This document shows positions 62,910 through 64,000 of a stretch of 64,000 nucleotides of DNA, piece after piece. Location: assembly GCF_041734735.1 (NCBI RefSeq), contig NC_134899.1:7674111-7738110 (forward strand), in the 5' to 3' direction. The DNA comes from Babylonia areolata. Its lineage: Eukaryota; Mollusca; Gastropoda; Neogastropoda; Buccinidae. Both the position numbers and the translations under genes were made by a program. Position 1 is the stretch's first letter. Each line of letters begins with the position of its first letter. The notes beneath the pieces were generated by a model. It was not told the origin of the DNA. It made no database searches and worked only from the letters and a program-made list of their open reading frames with translations.

Positions 62910-63278
62910 GTCATATGATCAAGATATGAAATGTGAAACTCAGGAAGTGTGTGAATTTTAACAGCCCAGCACACAGACAAGTTTGACATTCAACGTACAT
63001 GACACTGAACGGTTTCTGTGACAAATCATTGACGCTGTGAGTCCTGTGTAACAAAAATGAAGATTCCTTTTTAGGTTTGTTTTCTTTTTTTGTTAGATAT
63101 TATGAGGATGCTTGCACAGTGGTTTATGAATTTATAAAGAAAGGTAAATTTTTGCAGAGACTATTGAAGAAATGCTATATACATGTCCTCATGGGAGTCT
63201 GCTCAACTACGCAGTCGTGATACCCTACCTTATGAATGCCAAGCTCATCTTCATCACTCTGATCTATGCCATGTTTGC
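3212..63278 (+). CDS. TRPM: TRPM-family cation channel gene (partial, 19 exons)
   Basis: Nineteen exons join in frame to about 1029 residues of a TRPM (melastatin-type TRP) channel, a tetrameric plasma-membrane or organelle cation channel. What is seen: a TRPM homology/SLOG-type N-terminus (motifs WILTDGMDIGVSK, HTHFILMDDG, LLVQGGPADID, VVIQGSGLAADL), a helical middle region (DWNRPDLARSEIF; FIELFLEHGW), then a membrane domain with a pre-S1 helix, S1-S6 and a pore loop holding an NKS sequon and a C-x11-C pair. Every junction has AG/GT borders and consistent phase. The initiator exon(s) and the C-terminal tail lie outside the window. Subfamily is uncertain: the post-pore-helix residues FGLFLTKID differ from the usual FGQ or YGE filter, so a divergent invertebrate TRPM is likely. 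Family assignment is confident; individual exon edges are predictions. Confidence 0.93.
3392..5888 (+). other. Intron 1
   Basis: No coding sequence. It contains a 22-bp tandem pair near 4631-4674, a piece of the GACTCACTT repeat family near 4595-4615, and the TTAA-type element beginning at 4855. A minus-strand open frame at 3546-3893 has no recognisable family. Confidence 0.7.
4855..5450. mobile_element. TTAA-type (piggyBac-like) repeat, copy 1
   Basis: Begins TTAACCCTTTCGCTGCCAGG. Over about 430 bp it matches the sequence at 39652 (shared gacccataaaagt, ttttctgaaaggtaaatgaa and ttctggacaaatggataata). TTAA target sites and CCCTTT termini are typical of piggyBac-superfamily MITEs. The right border is uncertain and there is no transposase. 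Confidence 0.6.
5889..6110 (+). CDS. TRPM: TRPM exon 2 (74 aa, SLOG core)
   Basis: Residues 61-134. It contains AANSTEMWILTDGMDIGVSK, matching the family pattern 'A..T..WI.TGG...GV.+.+GDA'; the second G of the usual TGG is D-G here. It continues with RRNIAMSPLRIQNIQVER, equivalent to the 'GIAPWG.+..R' strand. Acceptor tatcaaag and donor CAG|gtgaaa, phase 0 at both ends. Confidence 0.9.
6174..7330 (+). repeat. GACTCACTT-hairpin dispersed repeat, copy 1
   Basis: Starts tttttgactcacttaagtaa, then a CT/GT tract, then gtccatggtaaacttgaaca, and ends near cttgaaggccttgcctctc. Inside is a roughly 165-bp imperfect duplication (about 6535-6700 and 6740-6900, each with aaatacaaattctggacaga). A tRNA-like B-box text (gggttcagatc) at 7170 suggests a small SINE-like insert. 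It has no coding capacity; class unknown. Confidence 0.75.
7453..7900. repeat. 64-bp minisatellite, 7 copies
   Basis: Seven head-to-tail 64-bp units beginning gtgtgtcccattaaatgc, with starts at 7453, 7517, 7581, 7645, 7709, 7773 and 7837. The inner copies are nearly identical and the last copy is the most diverged. The array ends about 130 bp before exon 3. Confidence 0.95.
8030..8258 (+). CDS. TRPM: TRPM exon 3 (SLOG, HTHFILMDDG motif)
   Basis: Residues 135-211. HTHFILMDDGK is a near-exact copy of the strongly conserved TRPM HTHFILVDDGT segment, followed by 'LLNFRLNLEMRF', equivalent to 'LR..LE..I'. Acceptor ctgttgcag. The 3' edge is the least certain part: GCTG|gtgaca is the choice whose phase (1) fits exon 4, leaving an unusual tail with QCKQC. 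The frame stays open to 8299. A 64-bp minisatellite ends about 130 bp upstream. Confidence 0.85.
8985..9740 (+). mobile_element. LINE 3' fragment with C-terminal zinc finger
   Basis: Frames read MSKLHKRVWSNKNLTVNTKM and LLYSSETWTTF, then RLRWLGHVHRMDEG and GRPRLRFKDACKRDLK, typical of the end of reverse transcriptase ORFs in a common invertebrate LINE group. A C2HC finger, CPTCSIDCHSSIGLHSNSRKC, follows, then a gatgacgatgatga tail. A frame change near 9225 and a stop at 9502 show that it is dead. Confidence 0.85.
9953..10197 (-). repeat. GACTCACTT-hairpin dispersed repeat, copy 2
   Basis: Minus-orientation copy of the same family. It ends with a clean hairpin, gactcactt-tgtttacac-aagtgagtc (10164-10190), followed by aaaaaagg. 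It includes the shared aaagtttaccacggacacac text and a CA tract. Confidence 0.75.
10775..11420 (+). repeat. GACTCACTT-family dispersed repeat, copy 3 (diverged)
   Basis: Shares the CT/GT tract, the ggtaaactttaacagattag text, the tttgtctgtcagtacca text and a 'tggtcagaacacacataatg' segment with copies 1 and 4. The terminal hairpin is degenerate. Confidence 0.65.
11930..13380 (+). mobile_element. Jockey/CR1-group LINE reverse transcriptase fragment
   Basis: Pieces in several frames match RT blocks: LKEYAGELAPLLTLIFDKTL, then NYRPVSLTSLICKIQEHII, then MIILDFSKP, then LGFVQQNFRTVGRETK and VCPLVEYCCTVWNPH. Multiple stops and frame changes mean it is inactive. Neither the EN domain nor the YADD box is intact. 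Confidence 0.85.
13819..14014 (+). CDS. TRPM: TRPM exon 4 (SLOG, GGP and GSG motifs)
   Basis: Residues 211-276. It carries VIGLLVQGGPADIDHI and IPVVVIQGSGLAADL, equivalent to the TRPM 'P.V.LVVEGGP.T+..+' and 'PVVV+EGSGR.AD+' blocks, which form the nucleotide/ligand-binding-like pocket of the SLOG domain in other families. Acceptor gtttacag, donor AAAG|gtgggt, phase 1 in and 2 out. Binding of any ligand is not shown by the sequence. Confidence 0.9.
14015..14986 (+). other. Intron 4
   Basis: Unique-looking AT-rich intron. I see no repeat or gene in it; the open frames at 14132-14389 and 14452-14691 show no family motif. Confidence 0.65.
14987..15134 (+). CDS. TRPM: TRPM exon 5 (49 aa)
   Basis: Residues 276-325, from TDAEYLDTYIKAELMRR to ECVKLDHQ, a charged helical linker after the SLOG fold. 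Acceptor gatttcag. The donor CACCAG|gtgtgt is formed by the first repeats of a (GT)n microsatellite, which is unusual and could give several neighbouring GT donors. Confidence 0.88.
15135..15177 (+). repeat. (GT)n microsatellite forming the exon 5 donor
   Basis: About 21 GT repeats start exactly at the exon 5/intron 5 border (CACCAG|gtgtgt), so the 5' splice site is the first repeat unit. Confidence 0.9.
16593..17677 (+). mobile_element. Internally deleted LINE: PHD-finger 5' end joined to RT 3' end
   Basis: The 5' part encodes SGLHPNPGP (16683-16709) and then a PHD-like finger (CGMCSFACKTL...CDDWGQWIHKEC...WYCP). Shortly after, near 16990, the sequence jumps to the end of the RT ORF: NKGNRAVGFLRWNFSE, YKTMVRLVFEYASIVWDP, then WNNLPPSLTDTPSLELFQ. 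It ends with a gaagaagaagaag run. EN and most of RT are absent. Confidence 0.8.
19300..19470 (-). mobile_element. SINE family 1, old copy
   Basis: On the minus strand it reads ctttcaatctaagggtccta, a B-box-like gtttcattcc and cccaggtcagcatatgtaca, matching the head and front body of the family at lower identity. Older than the 35.9-kb copy. Confidence 0.6.
21469..21562 (+). CDS. TRPM: TRPM exon 6 (31 aa)
   Basis: Residues 326-357, DNLSFLTIINCNSHG through DISKYLLTALFK. It matches the TRPM segment ending '+I+.AILKAL/+' that precedes the 'L..AL.WDRVDIA+' block in exon 7. Acceptor tttttcag follows a long pyrimidine tract; donor AAAT|gtgaga, phase 1 out. Confidence 0.87.
21756..22515 (+). repeat. 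GACTCACTT-family dispersed repeat, copy 4
   Basis: Starts tttttgactcacttgtacat, contains ggtaaactttaacaaattca and ggttgtaagtctcccggatt, and ends near aagtgagtcttgaagacct. The hairpin arm is partly eroded. Confidence 0.7.
22094..22185. repeat. 46-bp tandem duplication
   Basis: Two copies of a segment containing gtttgatgatgacatgacat followed by ttttcttgttcacag, inside a GACTCACTT-family repeat. Nearly identical, thus recent. Confidence 0.85.
23077..23207 (+). CDS. TRPM: TRPM exon 7 (44 aa, DWNRPDLARSEIF block)
   Basis: Residues 357-400. QLQLTVDWNRPDLARSEIF is the counterpart of the conserved TRPM 'QL.LA+.W+RVDIA+.EIF' sequence at the start of the ankyrin-like MHR helices. Acceptor ctgttgacag. 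The donor AAG|gttcct is poor but gives phase 0, as exon 8 needs. It was not marked by a long open frame because it is short. Confidence 0.87.
23546..23706 (-). mobile_element. SINE family 2 tail fragment
   Basis: Reverse of the family 2 3' half: ggacagatccatatatgcta, ctaggcagatgcccatccag and the gtggatttcttctacag part. The head is missing. Confidence 0.8.
23716..24133. repeat. Dispersed repeat paired with 32757-33153
   Basis: Shares ggccacaggcacccaa, aatcctggaattagctgcga (close variant in the pair), ggaaaccccaagttttt and a right end ggcaaggggttaa with the 33-kb copy. The right end is a TTAA/CCCCTT terminus; the left end of this copy is lost next to a SINE tail. Confidence 0.7.
24765..25467. 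mobile_element. TTAA-bounded element with acidic open frame
   Basis: Left end TTAACCCTGCATCCGCC; right end GGGCTGAAAGGGTTAA. The right terminus is the reverse of the TTAACCCTTTcagCC type seen elsewhere; the left matches less well. It encloses a 70-residue acidic frame (25034-25246) resembling transposase N-termini of the superfamily. Probably an internally deleted piggyBac-like transposon. Confidence 0.55.
25034..25246 (+). pseudogene. Possible truncated piggyBac-like transposase N-terminus
   Basis: About 65 residues from MMDSCSDFNPDNDD, very acidic and serine-rich (FDNSWESEGDE), ending in an in-frame stop after a hydrophobic tail. Transposases of the piggyBac superfamily commonly start with an acidic, Ser/Asp-rich segment, and this frame sits inside a TTAA-bounded element. 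No catalytic DDD region is present, so it is at most a remnant. It could also be a chance frame. Confidence 0.4.
25536..26215. repeat. 49-bp minisatellite, 14 copies, includes splice-acceptor-like unit
   Basis: Fourteen units starting gttactgagtgaact at 25536, 25588 and then every 49 bp to 26176. Each unit contains ttgacaggttgttgaac, which resembles the true exon 8 junction gttgacag|GTGGCTGAAC at 26208-26225. The outermost units (first and last) share the text tatgatgttgacag/aatgatgttgacag; the inner ones have cattgacag or ttttgacag. The array runs straight into exon 8. Confidence 0.95.
26216..26407 (+). CDS. TRPM: TRPM exon 8 (64 aa, FIELFLEHG block)
   Basis: Residues 401-464, VAEHLIHMALIRPNREEFIE through GVIGKTV. 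It matches TRPM 'L...M..AL...R.EFV.LFLE+G' helices. Acceptor gttgacag, donor GTG|gtgagt, phase 0 both sides. The first 16 bases and the acceptor resemble the repeated unit of the 49-bp minisatellite that runs right up to this exon. Confidence 0.9.
26408..28556 (+). other. Intron 8
   Basis: Contains a diverged SINE head (about 26435-26640, interrupted by (TG)n at 26565-26613), a (TG)n at 27427-27471, and CAA-rich near-duplicate segments around 28045-28140. A minus-strand open frame at 27536-27874 was not recognised. Confidence 0.65.
26435..26640 (+). mobile_element. SINE family 1, old copy with microsatellite
   Basis: The head text gctgagtggttagaatgttg and ggactttcaatttgggagcc is recognisable; the middle is replaced by a CT/GT tract, followed by a tgttaaagattcagg remnant of the tail. 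Confidence 0.6.
28557..28721 (+). CDS. TRPM: TRPM exon 9 (55 aa)
   Basis: Residues 465-519, NPNNLLCHNFVDDANCELNR to DKDVAERR, a divergent linker inside the MHR region that includes LNRLLYKCTGL. Acceptor tcctttaaag, donor AGG|gtaaga, phase 0 both ends. A (GT)n tract ends about 50 bp upstream of the acceptor. Confidence 0.87.
29451..30265 (+). mobile_element. L1/Tx1-like LINE RT fragment split by a SINE
   Basis: Before the SINE the frames read LPRLIDEDQIQFVPGRYIGE and a degenerate DFEKAF region. After it (30029 on) they read VNGKVS, then RRQQGDLVSPYFFILYAEIL, matching 'R+RQGDPLSPYLFILC.E.L'. The two halves are co-linear, so the SINE inserted into an already integrated LINE. Confidence 0.7.
29694..30028 (+). 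mobile_element. tRNA-derived SINE, family 1, copy 1
   Basis: Starts with a tRNA-like head: A-box tagctgagtggtt and B-box gggtttgagtc. A body shared with the 35.9-kb copy follows (ggagatttttccgatc, cagacctgcttg, aagttaaagatcctgtaat) and it ends in gaagaagaagaaaag. Flanks aaaggactatgaag and aaaagactacaaag look like an aged target duplication. It is inserted into an L1/Tx1-like LINE fragment. Confidence 0.88.
31640..31824 (+). CDS. TRPM: TRPM exon 10 (61 aa, LVLWAALTSRYKLAKLLWKH)
   Basis: Residues 520-581. LVLWAALTSRYKLAKLLWKH matches the TRPM 'LF.WA+L..R..+A..+W..G.D.+A.AL' repeat, a hallmark of the region N-terminal to the membrane domain; it continues DPMAIALIVSMILHRLG. Acceptor tctctttgcag, donor GCTGC|gtgagt, phase 2 out. 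Confidence 0.92.
32213..33153. mobile_element. TTAA-bounded composite region
   Basis: Left TTAACCCCTAGGCTGCC; right end, read in reverse, TTAACCCCTTGCCTGCC (11 of 13 matching after TTAA). Inside are an (AT)n/(GT)n tract, a block with the text ggttcgaaacgtc, and a right half (from 32757) that matches the repeat at 23716-24133. This may be a MITE enlarged by later insertions. Confidence 0.5.
32230..32310. repeat. (AT)n(GT)n compound microsatellite
   Basis: About 27 AT repeats followed by about 12 GT repeats, lying just inside the left end of a TTAA-bounded region. Confidence 0.92.
33466..34166. mobile_element. TTAA-bounded MITE abutting exon 11
   Basis: Left end TTAACTCACTTGCGCTGCT; right end, read in reverse, TTAACTCAGTCGAGTTGCT. 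These match at 15 of 19 positions in inverted orientation, about 700 bp apart, with TTAA at each border. No coding capacity. The right border is 14 bp from the exon 11 acceptor AG. Confidence 0.6.
34181..34505 (+). CDS. TRPM: TRPM exon 11 (about 108 aa, largest exon)
   Basis: Residues 581-689. It encodes FREFGKLAVTMLRLSFEESS and FIAHSCCQKWLTERWYGNI, matching TRPM 'F+.LA..LL..C...+E..A..LL' and 'A....+..FI+...CQ..L...W.G.+'. The donor CTCAAG|gtgggg is clear. The start is ambiguous: acceptors ending at 34180 (catgag) and 34189 (tgaaag) both fit the phase, differing by three residues. A TTAA-flanked repeat ends only 14 bp upstream, and the usual pyrimidine tract is missing. Confidence 0.88.
34506..35355 (+). 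other. Intron 11
   Basis: Unique AT-rich intron. I see nothing else in it. Confidence 0.65.
35356..35440 (+). CDS. TRPM: TRPM exon 12 (28 aa, pre-S1 helix)
   Basis: Residues 690-718: a hydrophobic helix IYLSVFLLIPMFVWITFQ followed by an acidic stretch. This is the place and character of the TRPM pre-S1 helix. Acceptor ctgtttcag, donor GAAG|gtaagt, phase 1 out. Confidence 0.85.
35942..36315 (+). mobile_element. tRNA-derived SINE, family 1, copy 2 (complete, with TSD)
   Basis: Full-length copy with A-box tagccgagtggtt and B-box gggtttgaatc, ending in gaagaaaaa. The target duplication gatgtcaagc flanks it exactly (35928-35937 and 36316-36325). It carries an internal 'cagtgttcggtgggttactg' segment that copy 1 lacks. 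Confidence 0.92.
36680..36800. mobile_element. TTAA-type (piggyBac-like) repeat, fragment
   Basis: Begins TTAACCCTTTTGCTGCCAGG and follows the 4855 copy for about 120 bp before switching to the GACTCACTT-family tail. A truncated third copy. Confidence 0.6.
36800..36930 (+). repeat. GACTCACTT-family 3' tail fragment
   Basis: Only the far end is present: ataacaaatacagaacacat to aagtgagtcttgaaggcctt. It matches the right ends of copies 1 and 4 and directly follows a TTAA-type repeat fragment. Confidence 0.6.
37348..38147 (+). mobile_element. pogo-like non-autonomous DNA transposon, copy A
   Basis: About 800 bp with TA at the borders and inverted ends TAcCGTAAAGTTtGGTCTA...TAGACCGAACTTTACGtTA. 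It also has sub-terminal cggcttata motifs. Inside, a frame beginning MPKTRRYAYDAAFKLKAIDL (37637 onward) matches copy B and resembles the N-terminal helix-turn-helix of pogo/Brinker-type transposases. After about 27 residues this copy leaves the frame of copy B and meets a stop. There is no catalytic domain. Confidence 0.75.
38724..38797 (+). CDS. TRPM: TRPM exon 13 (short acidic loop exon)
   Basis: Residues 718-742. The acidic run DDDEGQEDAQEM is followed by SMLLHMTSIEDKM. Only the acceptor ctgtggcag at 38721-38723 gives the phase required by exon 12; an AG 15 bases upstream would lead to a stop. Donor ATG|gtaaga. The exon links the pre-S1 helix to S1 and is too short for most ORF finders. 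Confidence 0.8.
39652..40048. mobile_element. TTAA-type (piggyBac-like) repeat, copy 2
   Basis: Begins TTAACCCTTTCACTGCCTGG and is co-linear with the copy at 4855. Its homology stops where the foldback MITE at 40049 begins, so one may have inserted beside or into the other. Confidence 0.6.
40049..40507. mobile_element. TTAA foldback MITE (piggyBac-like)
   Basis: A complete small element. It is flanked by TTAA on both sides, with perfect 15-bp terminal inverted repeats CCCTTTGAGCCCTGA...TCAGGGCTCAAAGGG. A second, roughly 110-bp imperfect palindrome lies inside (arms about 40065-40175 and 40281-40392, holding accaccgctttaccggtggt), with a loop of about 105 bp. The right side has an extra segment of about 85 bp between the palindrome and the terminus. 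Non-autonomous; the superfamily is inferred from TTAA and the CCC terminus. Confidence 0.85.
40693..41072 (+). mobile_element. tRNA-derived SINE, family 2, full copy
   Basis: tRNA-like head with A-box cagaatggttaagacg and B-box gggttcgaatccc; the body holds gagacgatcaaccaaggtcc and gtagaagaaatcctctttga; the tail ends gtagcatatatggatttgc and ctgaaactgaag. A distinct family from family 1, sharing a tail with two minus-strand fragments in this window. Confidence 0.85.
41519..41568. repeat. (GT)n microsatellite
   Basis: About 50 bp of uninterrupted GT after a short CA run, within intron 13. Likely polymorphic. Confidence 0.95.
42179..42228. repeat. (GA)n microsatellite
   Basis: About 50 bp of pure GA dinucleotides within intron 13. 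Confidence 0.95.
43084..43146. repeat. (CA)n/(CAC)n compound microsatellite
   Basis: CA dinucleotides pass directly into about nine CAC trinucleotides, a dinucleotide-to-trinucleotide switch in one tract. Confidence 0.9.
44148..44920 (-). mobile_element. LINE ORF2 C-terminal fragment
   Basis: On the minus strand: a degenerate W.S.MR..L.ELGFGYAW segment, then FRFGITKINVHKFRYNNIHK and the knuckle CPLCKVSIEDEVHFVLMCPV. This cysteine motif closes the RT ORF of several non-LTR clades. It is partly open (44342-44692) but has no catalytic part. Confidence 0.75.
45711..45904. repeat. 97-bp tandem duplication
   Basis: Two adjacent 97-bp copies beginning gaaggttgaatagaat at 45711 and 45808, with only a couple of differences, so the duplication is recent. 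No function is visible. Confidence 0.9.
48811..48945 (+). CDS. TRPM: TRPM exon 14 (45 aa, pre-S1/S1 start)
   Basis: Residues 743-787. The basic start HKSRKSRVRVTFKN is followed by WKRIYYLWSAPVTKFWLSQ, matching the TRPM signature 'FY.APVVKFW.N' that opens S1. Acceptor cgttttcag, donor CCAG|gtgcag, phase 0. Confidence 0.92.
48946..50778 (+). other. Intron 14
   Basis: About 450 bp of unique sequence, then a 22-copy minisatellite that occupies the rest up to the exon 15 acceptor. Confidence 0.8.
49402..50778. repeat. About 62-bp minisatellite, 22 copies, ends at exon 15 acceptor
   Basis: Twenty-two copies of a unit with gtgtgaaacaccccactaat and tggtttagacaggaaattc, with period varying from 58 to 66 bp because of small indels in the ggtttcattgtgtgt part. 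Higher-order pattern: runs of 'Tgtatggtttcatt' units and 'tgtgtttcactg' units alternate. The last half-unit, tatggtttcattgtgtgcag, is the splice acceptor of exon 15. Confidence 0.95.
50779..50922 (+). CDS. TRPM: TRPM exon 15 (48 aa, S1-S2)
   Basis: Residues 788-835. S1 continues as LLYCLFLTLMSVGLLMPG; a short linker leads to S2, IAIVIWTTTLWVELIRRTI, in the position of TRPM 'E....+W..+...EE+R'. Acceptor gtgtgcag, donor AAAAAG|gtgagt, phase 0. The acceptor is the last piece of a 22-copy minisatellite. Confidence 0.9.
52470..53291 (-). mobile_element. pogo-like non-autonomous DNA transposon, copy B
   Basis: Opposite-strand copy of the 37.3-kb element, about 822 bp, with TA borders and the same inverted termini (taGACCGAACTTTACGGTA at 53273-53291). 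It is inserted into RNase H-bearing LINE debris, which continues on both sides. It keeps a longer open frame than copy A. Confidence 0.8.
52743..52997 (-). pseudogene. pogo-like transposase remnant, N-terminus joined to acidic C-terminus
   Basis: 85 codons including the stop. MPKTRQNAYDAAFKLKAIDL resembles the first helix of Brinker/CENP-B-type DNA-binding domains in pogo-like transposases. It then passes through a Ser/Glu-rich linker into DTEDEDFSGFSEQDDM, a typical acidic transposase tail. The whole DDE catalytic core is missing, which fits an internal deletion of an autonomous parent. The frame is intact here but not in copy A. Confidence 0.6.
53850..54580 (+). mobile_element. L2/CR1-like LINE 3' end
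   Basis: An open frame of about 115 residues reads SLHWLPVSDRIDYKLSTLTF, then YLSELIHIYTPSRQLRSS, then WNKLPDNLRHSDSLASFKSR, the C-terminus of L2-type RT ORFs. A 3' UTR with a GT tract follows; the end gtaaagcacctagagcagat runs into (ATT)n, a usual terminus of this clade. It is the youngest-looking LINE here, with no stop in the retained part. Confidence 0.85.
55230..55463 (+). CDS. TRPM: TRPM exon 16 (78 aa, S3-S4)
   Basis: Residues 836-913. S3 is IEIFFISLFILLMLGLRIL and S4 is KFLLSIFLLFFYFRFMAMAM, with the single R (FYFRF) aligning with the S4 arginine of TRPM8-like channels. ISPTLGPMLVSIITM matches the family 'S..LGP.I.M+..M' S4-S5 linker. Acceptor ctctttgcag, donor ATG|gtaggt, phase 0. 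Confidence 0.93.
55464..55988 (+). other. Intron 16
   Basis: Unique intron with a G-rich first 100 bp. I see no element in it. Confidence 0.65.
55989..56163 (+). CDS. TRPM: TRPM exon 17 (58 aa, S5 and pore helix)
   Basis: Residues 914-971. IRKDFSNWMKLFFMVLVSGA is the linker end and S5; SLRKAFSRAIFGLFLTKIDD is the pore helix and filter. In well-known TRPMs the pore helix ends in FGQ or YGE followed by an acidic tail; here L-F-L-T-K-I-D-D follows FG, so the polar filter residue is absent while a distal D-D remains. Acceptor ggtttcag, donor AATG|gtgaga, phase 1 out. Confidence 0.9.
56340..56566 (+). mobile_element. SINE family 1, copy 3 (5'-truncated)
   Basis: Body only: from tgcctggtgggtaaaggttg through cagacctgctagtgcctgaa to the tatggctgccaacatggcgg part. 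No tRNA head. It is followed at once by a minus-strand family 2 tail. Confidence 0.85.
56568..56690 (-). mobile_element. SINE family 2 tail fragment
   Basis: Reverse of the 3' end with a triple tttcag repeat (from ctgaaa units), ggacaaatccatatacgcta and caacgcgcttagtcaggcc. It is the best-preserved tail of the three. Confidence 0.8.
56984..57140. repeat. Two (CA)n tracts
   Basis: Two CA arrays of about 40 bp separated by about 75 bp of unique text in intron 17. They create artificial histidine/threonine open frames. Confidence 0.9.
57656..57709 (+). CDS. TRPM: TRPM exon 18 (18 aa, pore-loop cysteines)
   Basis: Residues 972-989, NKSCSFYYNYDEVKYCS. TRPM8-type channels have a disulphide pair C-x10-C in this loop with an N-glycan; here C-x11-C is preceded by an NKS sequon. 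Acceptor tatgtgcag, donor AGTG|gtaagt. It joins exon 17 directly in frame (N-G-NKSC), placing the first Cys about 15 residues after FG, as in relatives. Confidence 0.85.
59255..59600 (-). mobile_element. L2/CR1-like LINE 3' fragment
   Basis: Minus strand: a degenerate IWNNL...SLKTHLFKTYL C-terminus, followed by a UTR with catgtaaagcgccctgagct and an (ATT)n end at 59260-59275. More decayed than the 53.9-kb copy and of a different subfamily. Confidence 0.7.
60090..62700 (-). mobile_element. Zinc-finger LINE with EN, partial RT and GC-rich 5' region
   Basis: Minus strand, 5' to 3': a GC-rich 5' region with a 169-residue frame (62072-62581). Then an AP-endonuclease, CQVDIAALSETRFAGETQLE, DFNARIG, NGLLLLSLCAQHGLTITNT, TWMHPRSKQWHMLEYVIV. 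Then a jump to a short RT palm piece (SLNQLIASFHDGMQVANF), followed by the RT C-terminus (LLYCCETWTTYCRHIQQLEQ, GRPCKRFKDTLKTNLKACDI). In another frame, a C2H2 finger, CNTCGKCCASRIGLFSHMRTH, closes it. Most of RT is deleted and several frame changes are present. Confidence 0.85.
63158..63278 (+). CDS. TRPM: TRPM exon 19 (40 aa, S6 start)
   Basis: Residues 990-1029. The loop TIEEMLYTCPHGSLLNYAVV runs into S6, YLMNAKLIFITLIYAMFA, which aligns with TRPM S6 'I+L+NLL+AMF'. Acceptor tttttgcag, donor TTTGC|gtaagt, phase 2 out. The next exon, with the TRP helix, is beyond the window. Confidence 0.9.
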
Positions 63279-64000
63279 GTAAGTTTTACGCTTTTCATTT
63301 TTATTGATTTATTAGCATATGCTTTGAGAAGAAATTGTTGATATGTGCATTCTAAATTTAATTCTTTCTCATGAATCTTTAAATTAGAATAGTTCTTGTA
63401 CATATGCATATGTTAGAGAAATGTATGCAGCTTACTATAATGCTAGATGTTTTAAATTTTTTTTTTATTATTGTATTTTGAATACTGTGTACTATGAAAT
63501 GAGTCTTATCACCATTTGTAATTCTGCATCAGAGAAAAATAAATCTTTGCATCCAAGTTCTCTTCTGTTTTCTTAATCGATATTAACCAGTTGAGTGCCT
63601 GTAAGATTTCAGTTGACGTCCTGCAAAAAGTGAAGCCATAGTGCCTATGAGGTATCCACTGACATCCTCCATGCATTTTGATTTGTCCTTCATCGGAGAT
63701 TGGTACAATGAACATTAACAGACTCTGAATGGTTTGTTTAATGTGTCTGGATTATAGTCATACTATTTTAGTGAGCATTCGTCAGGTGAAGACACCTTTT
63801 TCTCAATAATGATTTGCTAACCGGACACTTGGAGTGTGCGTGTAAAGAGTGTTTGCCTGACATGCCAAAAAGTCATCAGACATTTTGTAAAGTGAAGACA
63901 GTGGTCCCAGTCAGCAGATTTACACAGCTTAGCTAGCTGTACTGATGATTATATGTGAGCATGGTAATGACAGATGGATCTGTCTTGTTTTATGATTGGT
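63279..64000 (+). other. Intron 19 (partial)
   Basis: AT-rich intron running off the window. No element could be supported; the text around 63580 starts TTAACCAGTTGAGTGCC and resembles the TTAA-type ends, but no partner end is visible. Confidence 0.55.

Larger units (their letters stand above)
57710..63157 (+). other. Intron 18
   Basis: Contains several (GT)n tracts (57716-57751, 57924-57962, 58746-58787, 59020-59042), a minus-strand L2/CR1-like 3' fragment (59255-59600), a TTAA-type end at 59612 and a long minus-strand zinc-finger LINE (60090-62700). (CT)n/(AT)n lies at 62865-62910. The stretch 57970-58680 has open frames but no recognised family. Confidence 0.7.

Overview
The window is a stretch of a repeat-rich, intron-rich animal genome, most likely a mollusc and plausibly a marine gastropod. 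The reasons are its AT-leaning introns of 0.5-10 kb, very abundant (GT)n/(CA)n microsatellites, tRNA-derived SINEs, mixed LINE debris and TTAA-flanked MITEs. The species cannot be named from the sequence alone. There are no operons, no bacterial genes and no CRISPR array.

One host gene runs through almost the whole window on the + strand. It is a TRPM-family cation channel (transient receptor potential, melastatin type). I can place 19 exons between 3212 and 63278, all joining in frame with AG/GT borders, for 3089 coding bases or about 1029 residues. Exons 1-6 carry the N-terminal TRPM homology/SLOG (LSDAT) region. Exons 7-11 carry the ankyrin-like MHR region. Exons 12-19 carry the pre-S1 helix, S1-S4, S5, pore helix, pore loop with its cysteine pair, and S6. 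The start codon lies upstream of the window and the TRP helix and C-terminus lie downstream. The filter region differs from the canonical TRPM pattern, which suggests a divergent TRPM lineage.

The introns hold almost everything else. These are: (1) three minisatellites, each placed just 5' of an exon; two run right up to the splice acceptor, and one has the intron/exon junction itself as part of its 49-bp unit. (2) TTAA-bounded, piggyBac-like MITEs, including a foldback element at 40.05-40.51 kb and one ending beside the exon 11 acceptor. (3) Two copies of a pogo-like non-autonomous DNA transposon with TA target sites, in opposite orientations. (4) LINE remnants of at least five kinds: L2/CR1-like, Jockey/CR1-like, RNase H-bearing, L1/Tx1-like, and one encoding a C-terminal zinc finger. 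(5) Two tRNA-derived SINE families, one copy with a clear 10-bp target duplication. (6) A dispersed repeat family whose end carries a GACTCACTT hairpin.

Layout: 0-3.2 kb upstream intron and a long CA array; 3.2-15.1 kb exons 1-5; 15.1-21.5 kb large intron with a truncated PHD-finger LINE; 21.5-35.4 kb exons 6-12; 35.4-48.8 kb large introns with MITEs, SINEs and LINEs around exon 13; 48.8-57.7 kb exons 14-18 (membrane domain); 57.7-63.2 kb intron with a zinc-finger LINE; 63.2 kb exon 19 (S6). No second host gene could be supported on either strand.
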